This document shows positions 44,652 to 53,400 of a DNA stretch of 64,000 bases, piece by piece. The notes under the pieces are model-generated. The model ran no database searches and was not told the origin of the DNA. It saw only the letters and a list, made by a program, of their open reading frames with translations. The DNA is from Carnegiea gigantea (Eukaryota; Streptophyta; Magnoliopsida; Caryophyllales; Cactaceae). The DNA lies in assembly GCA_029747015.1 (NCBI GenBank), contig JAKOGI010003020.1:1-64000 (forward strand), read 5' to 3'. How positions within the stretch are numbered: the stretch's first letter is position 1; each line of letters begins with the position of its first letter. A program made the position numbers and the translations under genes.

Positions 44652-45802
44652 TGATGTATATGTGGGTGGAAAGTGATCCAAATCAAACTCAAATCAAACT
44701 TAAGCAAAATGAAAAGAGAGAAAGATGCGAAAGATGAAGAATGAAGAATATCACCAAACAGGATAGAGGTGGATAGTGCAAGACTTTGTGTATGAGATAA
44801 TCCTTCCGGAGCCACTCACACCTTGGTCTTGGGCTAATTCCCTTCACTCTTCTGAGGAATCACTCCAAAGAAAAGAAGGAGAACCTAGAACACCACTTGA
44901 ATTAGCCAAATTCAAGATATAGAACTAGGAATTTTTGGGACACAAATGAGAATCACTCTCAAAGGTGCTTGAATTACTCTTGAAAATGCCTTGGAAATCT
45001 GATCTACAATGCTCACACGCCCCCCCTTTATATAGGCTCAGCAAAAGACAACAAAAGGACTCAAATAACTCCTAACAATTAAAACTAGTAAAATGAAAAG
45101 ACTAAGATAAATGGAAAGACACATCATAAAAGGGGTGGGGGAGGTTACAAGGAATATTCTAGGATTTCTTAGCTGATTACACCAATCTAGAAGGCTCCAA
45201 AACGTGCACAATGTCAGCCACACAATCACATGTAACCGAAGACTCTTCATATTCCCAGAATTAATCCTTGCAGCTGCCTCAACTTCAACAGAGCATAACT
45301 TCCAGAATACTCGGCCAAATCACGCGTTCTTGGGCTTGATAGAAAGCCCTGGAAGTCTAGTTTCCATAATGGGCTCATTTGCTCAATTTGCATAAGCGGT
45401 TTAAACGTTAAGGGCCAAACAATGCACCTATCTCAGACTGGACTGGATCAGCATAACGTATCTTTGAGTGATATTTTGCCCAATCAAATGATGTCCAAAT
45501 TAAACAAACTTGGGCTTATTTGAAAGATAAAATCTTAAGCTTCAAAAGCACATGGGCCCTCAAGTTGTGGGTCCACTTGAGCTTGTCCAAAAGTGGTCAC
45601 AAAAATCGGGTTCCGCAGGGATGAATTCGGCACCAAATTTCTAGCAAAGCTTAACCTCTTTTTGACCTCTCCATAGTGTCGCGAGTCTTTGAACTCACTT
45701 AAGAAGACCAAATAGGCACATTTCCATGCATGATCTTCTTTGACCCTTTTCTTCTTTGAAATTGGACTTGAATAAAAATGATGCATATGGAAATATGCAT
45801 CA
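44652..45802 (-). repeat. A6 5' LTR (tail A1, promoter type 2)
   Basis: 1,151 bp. TATA complement TTTATATA at 45027-45034. The biological start (45802) lies in G1 coding sequence, and an LTR tail frame read from G1 into it makes the fused ORF ending at 45535. Confidence 0.88.
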
Positions 45803-47274
45803 CATGCATCCATAGGTATAACATCACACCAAAGTTGGTCTTGATAGTTCTTACCAATGGATAATGAAATGAGACACCTTGAATTGACTTGAAGCCCTTT
45901 GCTTTGATTCAACCATTGTATATTGTATGGATGGGGATGGGCCGTAGCTTGCAAACCTAGCTTTTCAATCATGGTAAGGGACACCACGTTTGCACAGCTC
46001 CCACCATCAATAATCAACGAACAGACCTTGCCTTGAACCGTGCACCTAGTGTGGAATATGTTTTCTCTTTGTTCATCCTTGGTGCTCTTTTGGCCGTTCA
46101 AGACCCTCCTCAAAACTAACATTTCTCCCTCATCAGCTTCCTCCTCAACTTCTTCTTGACTCTCTTCATGCTCTTCTTCAGTTTCACCTTCATTTTCACC
46201 TTCCTTTTCTTGCTCATCCACGGTTCTCCATTCGGCCAAAGTGATGACCTTGCGGTTTGGGCACTCTGAAGCAATATGGCCAAGTCCTTGGCACTTGAAA
46301 CATCTTCTAGTGCTCATAGGATTGGGGTTTGGTCGAATTGGGGTAGCTAGGGCCTTTTGTGGTGCTTGGGTTCTTTGTGGATTGAAAGGAAAGGGATTTT
46401 GTGGCTTGGAAACTGGTTGGAAACTCCCCTTGTTAAAAGGTTGGTTCCGGATTGGAGGCTTTTGATGTGGAGGTTTGAAAGTTTGCTTAGCTTTCTTTTG
46501 TTGCTCAACCTTGTGAGCAAGTACGCAAACCTCATCAAATGTGGTGTAAGCTTGTAATTCCACAACATTAGAGTACTTAGGATCAAGTCCTCCCAAGTAC
46601 CTTACAATCGTTTGCTCTTCTGGTTCTTACAAATCACATTTAATCACAAGCTTCTCAAATTCTCTAGTGTATTCTTCAACACTAAGATTGCCTTGACTCA
46701 GATTATGAAGTTGTGAATAACAATCTTGGACATACGTGGGAGGTAAGAATCTAGCCTTCAACTTGGTTTTCATTTTCTCCCAAGCTCTGATTTTAGTCTT
46801 ACGTTCCCTAACTCTTTTAGCACACAAGTTGGCCCACCATAAGGAAGCGTACTTACGTAGTCTTAATGCCACCAACTTGACTTTCTTTTCTTCTGGAACG
46901 TCCTTGTATTCGAATACCCTCTCCACTGTGTGCAACCAGTCCAAGAAGTCTTCTGGATCAAGCTTGCCTTCATATTCTGGAATCTCAACTCTAAAATCAT
47001 TAGAGTTACCTTGTCCTCTTGGCTGTTGTCGTGGTCTTCTGAATGACTCTTCATCACTTGAGGATTCAAGGTTGTGACTAAGCACTTGCTCTCGGCCTTG
47101 TGAAGCAAAATAGGATGGTTCTTCATTGAACTTTTGCTTTTGCTTGAGAAAAGTACCCAACTACTTGCGTAGGTACTCATTCTGTGCCTTGAGTTCTTGA
47201 TTAGAAGAAGTAATCTCATGATTATCCTTCAAAATGGCATCAAGCTTTTCTTCCATACTCATACTAGTACTCAT
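45803..47274 (-). pseudogene. G1 gag and protease start, truncated
   Basis: Start MSTSMSMEEKLDAILKDN at 47274. Coiled-coil-like N terminus, capsid-like Gag (EIPEYEGKLDPEDFLDWLHT; RLRKYASLWWANLCAK), zinc knuckle CFKCQGLGHIASEC, very acidic spacer, DEGEMLVLRRVLNG, protease CSLIIDGGSCANVVS, ending at VIPMDAC (45803), where the A LTR starts. Two stops relative to G2: TAG near 47161 (CAG in G2) and TAA at 46627-46629 (CAA in G2). Otherwise almost identical to G2. Confidence 0.85.
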
Positions 47275-47347
47275 GTTCGTGTTTGAGAAATGGAAAAGAA
47301 GGGAGTTTGGATGCGTGGATTCAATGCCAGGCCAAAGATGAAACTTA

Positions 47348-47359
47348 GCTCTGATACCA
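47348..47359 (-). other. G1 primer binding site
   Basis: GCTCTGATACCA four bases from the LTR start at 47364. Confidence 0.9.
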
Positions 47360-47363
47360 AATA

Positions 47364-48940
47364 TGATGTAAAGGTCAATGGGAATGATCACACTCACTAA
47401 CCTTACACCAAGGAAGACTAAAAACTCAATGTAGTTCACGGGCTGAAGTGGCACGGGCGTGCCAATGAGCACGGGTACACCGTGCCAACTTTCTGCCTGA
47501 AAGAACTAGATTAGGCTAGTTTTACCCGGTTTGAGTGCTCTTCAATTCTAACTAATTTTCTATCTTTTTGGTGAGGTGGACTTGAAGGAAATGGGTGTGA
47601 ATGATAGTAGAAAGAGTGGGATAAGGAAGGGGAATGTAGAACAAGGCAGGTGAAGATGAATACTTTGGAAAATTAAGCAAACAACCTTGCTAATGATCCG
47701 GTAGGATGCAAAGGAGAGAGATAAGCTAAACTCTTGGATTGGATATAGTAATCACCACCAACCTTTGAGTCTAGGGCCCTTAATCTTGATTAAGATACAG
47801 AATCACCACTTAATCAAGGCTAAGACTCACTTGAACACCACTTAGTTTGGCCGAAACTAAGATAAGCAAGCAAGGATTTGGTGAGGAAGCTTTGAAAGCT
47901 CTCTATGATTTTTTCATTGAACAAAATCTGAAGTCTCTTTCATTATGGCCGTGCCTTCCCTTTTGTTGCTTGCCTTACAACCTTTCCTATTCAGCAAGCA
48001 AGTTAGAAGACACCTCACCTTACCCTCCTAGGGAGGAAAGGTGTTAATTAACTCTAATTCCCACGGTTAGAGTTAATCGGTTACAAACATACTTAATGCT
48101 AATCAAAATACACTTAAAACATCAAGGAAAGCAAGACAAATGAAGATTACTACATTATTAACTTGTCCTTAATCTCATTCAGCTTCAAATGCAGCAAGGA
48201 AAGCATGTGCCCAGCCGAAAAGTGACCTCCCCTTTGCGGCTGACCAATAGGAAGCAAGATAGCACCTTCCTTGTCTTCCAATGAGAATCAAGAGACAATT
48301 CTTCTTGCAGCCCTTTTTTCATTGGTTGTGACCTTCCCTAGGTTGCCTTGGACGTGTGCCAACATAGAAGAGAGTGCCCATTCAGCTGAAGAAAAGGAAA
48401 CCCTCTAGAGAAGGTAAAGTGTTGCTGTGATGTCAACCGGGTTCAGGGCCAGTTTGCTTCACCCGGTTTTCAGACTAAGTTTAACCCAAGCAAAAAGGGA
48501 TATGATCTGGGTTTTACTCGTGGGGGGGGGAAGTTCAAGGTGTGTAAAAACCCCCCCAATCAAGAAATTAGGGTTAAACAAAGTTTAAGTAGGGTAATCA
48601 CACCTAAACTTTTAACCGCGCAGAACTGGACCGATTCTGACCGGTTAGGAAAATGCCTTTGATCTTCCATCCTCTTGTGTGCATGATGTGAAATCAATGC
48701 TTGAACTTGAAAGCTAACATCCTGAGGATTACAAAAATGCAAAAATTTTGGCTTTACGCCATCATATGACTTGAGAAATCAGATGCACAAAACCGGGTTT
48801 ATGTTGGCCGGTTAACCCGTTTGTGCCATTTTCCATTTTCTTGCCAATGGTGAGCCATTTTCTGAGTTTGGGACCTTGTTCTTGGACGATTTGGACTTGA
48901 TACATCTTGACCAAGGTCTTGGCTAGGTAGGACTCCATCA
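47364..48940 (-). repeat. G LTR shared by G1 (as 5' LTR) and G2 (as 3' LTR)
   Basis: 1,577 bp, TGATGTAAAGG to CCATCA. It has a PBS on its left side and a polypurine tract with integrase coding on its right, so it serves both neighbours. Differences from the G2 5' LTR are concentrated in the last ~330 bp (48610-48940), while the rest is almost identical. A GGCACGG...CCGTGCC pair lies at 47450-47487. Confidence 0.88.
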
Positions 48941-50402
48941 TCCTCCCCTTGTTGAAAAGATTTGATCCTCAAATCTGGTGGGGAAGTGTCCGGATAGTAG
49001 GGGCTCAAATCAGCTACATTAAAGGTGGCTGAAACCTCAAAATTACCAGGGAGATCAATCTTATAAGCATTGTCGTTGATCCTCTCCAAGACTTCAAATG
49101 GACCTTCCGCTCGTGGCATGAGTTTGTTCTTCCTTTTAGAAGGAAAACGTTCCTTTCTTAAATGGATCCATCCAAGTCTCCTGGTTGAAAAACAATCTTT
49201 CTCCTATGCTTGTTGGCGTGTGCTTCATAGGCTGCATTAGTCTTCTCAATTCGAGCCTTCACCAACTCATGGAGCTTTTGAATTTCTTTTACTCTTTGTG
49301 TGGCATCAACATGGGGCTTTTGATCTTGGGGTCGTGGGGTGAGGTCATTTGGACTTAAAGGATCAACCCCATACACCACTTTAAATGGTGAAAGACCAGT
49401 AGCTTTGCTAGGTGCCCGATTGAATGCAAACTCAGCATGGGGTAAGAGTAAATCCCAGGCCTTCGCATTAGGTTTAATCAAAGCCCTTAGGAGAGTACCC
49501 AGGGTTCGATTAGTGACCTCAGTTTGGCCATCAGTCTGAGGATGACAGGTAGTACTAAACAGCAACTTAGTACCAAGCTTTTTCCACAGGTAATCCAGAA
49601 ATGACTGAGGAACTTCGTATCCCTATCTGAAACAATGGTCTTAGGGATACCATGCAACCTTGTTACCTCTTTAAAATAGAGCTCGGCAATGTGTGTAGCA
49701 TCATTGGTTTTGCAGCAGGGAATGAAATGTGCCATTTTCGAAAATCTGTCTACCACCACGAAGATTGAATCCTTTCCCCTTTGAGTCTTAGGTAGACCCA
49801 AAATGAAGTCCATACTCACGTCCACCCATGGTAAAGTCGGTACGGGTAATGGGGTGTATAATCCGTGAGGTAGGGTATGGCTTGGCTGCTTGGCACGTTC
49901 CACACCTCCTAAGGATGTCCTGAACATCCTTCTCCATCCCTGGCCAGTAGTAATGTTCCCTTAACATGGTTAAGGTCTTTGATTCTCCAAAACGACCTGC
50001 CAAGGAACCTCCATGAACTTCTCTGATTAGAAGCTCACGAGTGCTACACTTTGGAATGCACAACCGCACTCCCTTGAATAAATAACCTTCTTGAATAAGG
50101 AAATCTCCCTTTGGATGCTTCAAACAAGCAGCATAGAGAGGCCCAAGGTCTTCATCTTCAGCATATAGACTCTTAAGATGCTCAAAACCCAGAATAAGGG
50201 CGTCTAACTGAAACATAAGGAGATGTCTCCTTGATAATGCATCTGCGCCTTGATTCAACTTTCCTGATTTGTGCTTGATAGTGAAGTGGAAAGATTGTAG
50301 GAATTCAACCCACTTAGCATGACGTGAGTTCAGTTTGTGCTGACCCTGAATATACTTCAAAGCCTCATGATCTGAATGAAGTATAAACTCACTAGCCACT
50401 AA
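48799..50402 (-). pseudogene. G2 RNase H end and integrase, several frameshifts
   Basis: From 50402: LVASEF, RNase H end (QGADALSRRHLL), HHCC (RCGTCQAAK), then a frameshift near 49880, DDE core ([32 protein letters not shown]), a frameshift near 49590, [17 protein letters not shown], a small loss near 49165 within GDLVWIHL, then PRAEGPFEVLERINDNAYK and ATFNVADLSPY. It continues past the polypurine tract (48941-48954) into the LTR with TRSQTQKMAHHWQ and KPGFVHLIS to 48799. Three lesions cluster in integrase, whereas the upstream half is fully open. Confidence 0.85.
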
Positions 50403-50407
50403 GTAAT

Positions 50408-51586
50408 TGATGTATATGTGGGTGGCAAGTGAACCAAATCAAACTCCAACTCAAATAAGCCAAATTGGAAAGAGAAATGAAAGATGGATGAGATGGATGA
50501 AGAACTTCACTACACAAGAAAAAGGGATAGAACAAGATCTTGTAATTGAGATAATCCTTCACGGAGCCACTCAATGACTTGATCTTGGGCTAATTCTCTT
50601 GTCTTAACCAAGGAATCACTCCAATTGGAAAAGATAGAGAACCTAGAACACCACTTGAATTAGCCAAATTCAAGATATAGAACTAGGAATTTTTGAGACA
50701 CAAATCAGAATCACTCTCAAAGGTGCTTGTATTACTTTGGAAATCTCTTACAATGCTGAATAATGAAATGCAACTACATAACCCACCTATTTATAGGCTA
50801 AACAAAGACAACCAAAAGACTTAAAAACTCCTAACAATTAAAACTAGAAAATTGAAAAGGCTTGGAAAATGGAAAAGACTCAACATAAAGGGGTGGGGGA
50901 GGTTACAAAGAATATTCTAGGCTTCCAATCAGCTGAAGACATCCATCTAGAACACTCCAAGTCGTGCATGATGTCATCCACATGATGTCATGTAACCAAA
51001 GTCTCTTCATTTGCCCAGCATTTTATCCTTGCAGCAGCCTTCACTTCAACTGAGCATAACTCTCAGCACACACGTCCAAATCAGGTGATTGTGGGCTTGT
51101 TGGAAAGCCCTGGAAATCTATTTTCCAGAATGGGCTCATTTGCTCAATTTGGATAAGTAGATCGAAAAGGTATGGTCCGAACATTACACCTATATCAGAA
51201 CTGGACTGGAGCAGGACATGTCTTCTTTGAGTAATATTTAGCCCAACCAAACGACGTCCAAATTAAACATAATTGGGCTTGTTTGAAAGCTGAGATCTTA
51301 AACTTCAAAACCATGTGGAGCCTCAAGTTGTGGGACCACTTTAGTTAGGCCAAAAGTGCACACAAAAATCGGGAAAATTCGGGATGAAGGCGGCATTACC
51401 TCTTCGGGCATGAACGCCAATTTCCGGCAAAGTTTTGCAACTTCTTTGACTTCTTCATGGTGTCTAAAGTCCTTGAACTCACATAATAAGAGAAAATATG
51501 AGAGTTCCCATGCACGCTCTTGTTTGACACTTTTCTTCCTGGAAGTTGACCTTAAATAAAAATGATGCATATGGGAATATGCATCA
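50408..51586 (-). repeat. A5 3' LTR (tail A2, promoter type 3)
   Basis: 1,179 bp; ends GCATCA (51586) beside CGGGGAGTA in minus sense. Carries the start hairpin arms and the A2 tail frame. Confidence 0.9.
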
Positions 51587-52131
51587 TACTCCCCGAGTGG
51601 TTTTGAGTTTGTCCTCAAACTTGGGAGTTCTTTTTTCTTCTCATACAAGAGGGCATATTTATGAAATGGGGTTCTTTGTGGACAAAAATTATAGGGCATC
51701 TCTTGAAGAGCAGTATGATCATGGGGTTGATAAAAGAGGGTAAGGGGAGGGTAGAAACTAGGGTTAGACTCGGTTGGGAGAAGAGAGGTGAGTAAGAGGT
51801 TCTTTTGTAAGACTTTTTGTGATTTGGGGGTTTGGGAAGGTTGAATGGGGCTAGGTTCATGCTCATCAAATCTTGGAGGTAGGCTCCAATTTACCTCATT
51901 ATCTACTTCATTATAGGCGTCAAAGATGGGAGGTAGATCAAAGTTAACGTCACTATTTTCTTGATAATGACCTTCTCCATTTAAGACAAATGGATAGCTA
52001 ACTTCTTTTTCTTCCTTCATGGCTTCTTCCCATTCGGTCAAGGTGATGAATTCCTTGTTGGGGCAGTCCGAGAGTGCATGACCAAAGCCTTGACACTTAG
52101 AACACCTTTTAACGCTCATGCTAGAACTCAT
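51298..52131 (-). CDS. A5 knuckle-plus-tail protein (277 codons, intact)
   Basis: The only gene of A5, uninterrupted. Residues ~9-22: zinc knuckle CSKCQGFGHALSDC (CX2CX4HX4C), followed by KEFITLTEWEEA, which resembles the post-knuckle sequence of D and G Gag. Middle: acidic and Pro-rich (FDLPPIFDAYNEVDNEVNW, PIQPSQTPKSQK, FYPPLTLFY). Then ELPSLRTNSKPLGEYDAYSH, whose SLRTNS part resembles the end of integrase; the last 96 codons (from 51586) lie in the LTR (RSTSRKKSVKQERAWELSYF, AKLCRKLAFMPEEV). There is no capsid domain, protease or pol. By the knuckle, RNA binding is the reasonable guess; A4 (15985-16788) is a second copy with one stop. Function is unknown. Confidence 0.8.
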   Translation of the reverse strand: MSSSMSVKRCSKCQGFGHALSDCPNKEFITLTEWEEAMKEEKEVSYPFVLNGEGHYQENSDVNFDLPPIFDAYNEVDNEVNWSLPPRFDEHEPSPIQPSQTPKSQKVLQKNLLLTSLLPTESNPSFYPPLTLFYQPHDHTALQEMPYNFCPQRTPFHKYALLYEKKKELPSLRTNSKPLGEYDAYSHMHHFYLRSTSRKKSVKQERAWELSYFLLLCEFKDFRHHEEVKEVAKLCRKLAFMPEEVMPPSSRIFPIFVCTFGLTKVVPQLEAPHGFEV

Positions 52132-52206
52132 GGTAGGACCAGATGTGTATGAGGCTGATTTATGGATGTGTTTGGGTTTGGAAATTTGGTCAAGTAGGCA
52201 ACCTAA

Positions 52207-52218
52207 GCTCTGATACCA
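52207..52218 (-). other. A5 primer binding site
   Basis: GCTCTGATACCA two bases from the LTR at 52221. Unlike most families here, no GCACG...CGTGC palindrome is visible in its ~75-base leader. Confidence 0.9.
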
Positions 52219-52220
52219 AT

Positions 52221-53395
52221 TGATGTATATGTGGGTGGCAAGTGAACCAAATCAAACTCCAACTCAAATAAGCCAAATTGGAAAGAGAAATGAAAGATGG
52301 ATGAGATGGATGAAGAACTTCACTACACAAGAAAAAGGGATAGAACAAGATCTTGTAATTGAGATAATCCTTCACGGAGCCACTCAATGACTTGATCTTG
52401 GGCTAATTCTCTTGTCTTACCAAGGAATCACTCCAATTGGAAAAGAAGAGAACCTAGAACACCACTTGAATTAGCCAAATTCAAGATATAGAACTAGGAA
52501 TTTTTGAGACACAAATGAGAATCACTCTCAAAGGTGCTTGTATTACTTTGGAAATCTCTTACAATGCTGAATAATGAAATGCAACTACATAACCCACCTA
52601 TTTATAGGCTAAACAAAGACAACCAAAAGACTTAAAAACTCCTAACAATTAAAACTAGAAAATTGAAAAGGCTTGGAAAATGGAAAAGACTCAACATAAA
52701 GGGGTGGGGAGGTTACAAAGAATATTCTAGGCTTCCAATCAGCTGAAGACATCCATCTAGAACACTCCAAGTCGTGCATGATGTCATCCACATGATGTCA
52801 TGTAACCAAAGTCTCTTCATTTGCCCAGCATTTAATCCTTGCAGCAGCCTCCACTTCAACTGAGCATAACGCTCAGCACACACGTCCAAATCAGGTGATT
52901 CTGGGCTTGTTGGAAAGCCCTGGAAATATATTTTGCAGAATGGGCTTATTTGCTCAATTTGGATAAGTAGATCAAAAGTTATGGACCGAACATTACACCT
53001 ATATCAGAACTGGACTGGAGCAGGACATGTCTTCTTTGAGTAATATTTAGCCCAACCAAACGACGTCCAAATTAAACATAATTGGGCTTGTTTGAAAGCT
53101 GAGATCTTAAACTTCAAAACCATGTGGAGCCTCAAGTTGTGGGACCACTTTAGTTAGGCCAAAAGTGCACACAAAAATCGGGAAATTTCGGGATGAAGGC
53201 GACATTACCTCTTCGGGCATGAACGCCAATTTCCGGCAAAGTTTTGCAACTTCTTTGACTTCTTCATGGTGTCTAAAGTCCTTGAACTCACATAATAAGA
53301 GAAAATATGAGAGTTCCCATGTACGCTCTTGTTTGACACTTTTCTTCTTGGAAGTTGACCTTAAATAAAAATGATGCATATGGGAATATGCATCA
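52221..53395 (-). repeat. A5 5' LTR (tail A2, promoter type 3)
   Basis: 1,175 bp, close to identical with 50408-51586. The box complementary to TATAAATA lies near 52600-52607. Contains the 90-codon LTR tail 53379-53107. Confidence 0.9.
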
Positions 53396-53400
53396 GTAAT

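Larger units (their letters stand above)
41441..45802 (-). mobile_element. A6: A/F-type element with gag-protease remnant and mismatched LTRs, minus strand
   Basis: 3' LTR 41441-42581, internal 42582-44651, 5' LTR 44652-45802. The left LTR has promoter type 1, the right LTR promoter type 2. Flanks are CCATG (inside B2 gag) and CATGC (inside G1), not a 5-bp duplication, and the two hosts differ. It is more likely the product of recombination between two A insertions than a single insertion. Confidence 0.85.
50408..53395 (-). mobile_element. A5: minimal zinc-knuckle-only LTR element, minus strand, intact
   Basis: 2,988 bp. Two LTRs (50408-51586 and 52221-53395, 1,179 and 1,175 bp), only 634 bp of internal sequence, PBS, polypurine tract, and a perfect target duplication GTAAT (50403-50407 and 53396-53400) inside G2 RNase H. 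The internal region carries a single ORF that continues into the 3' LTR. Smaller than a typical gag-only element, and larger-LTR than a TRIM. Confidence 0.93.
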
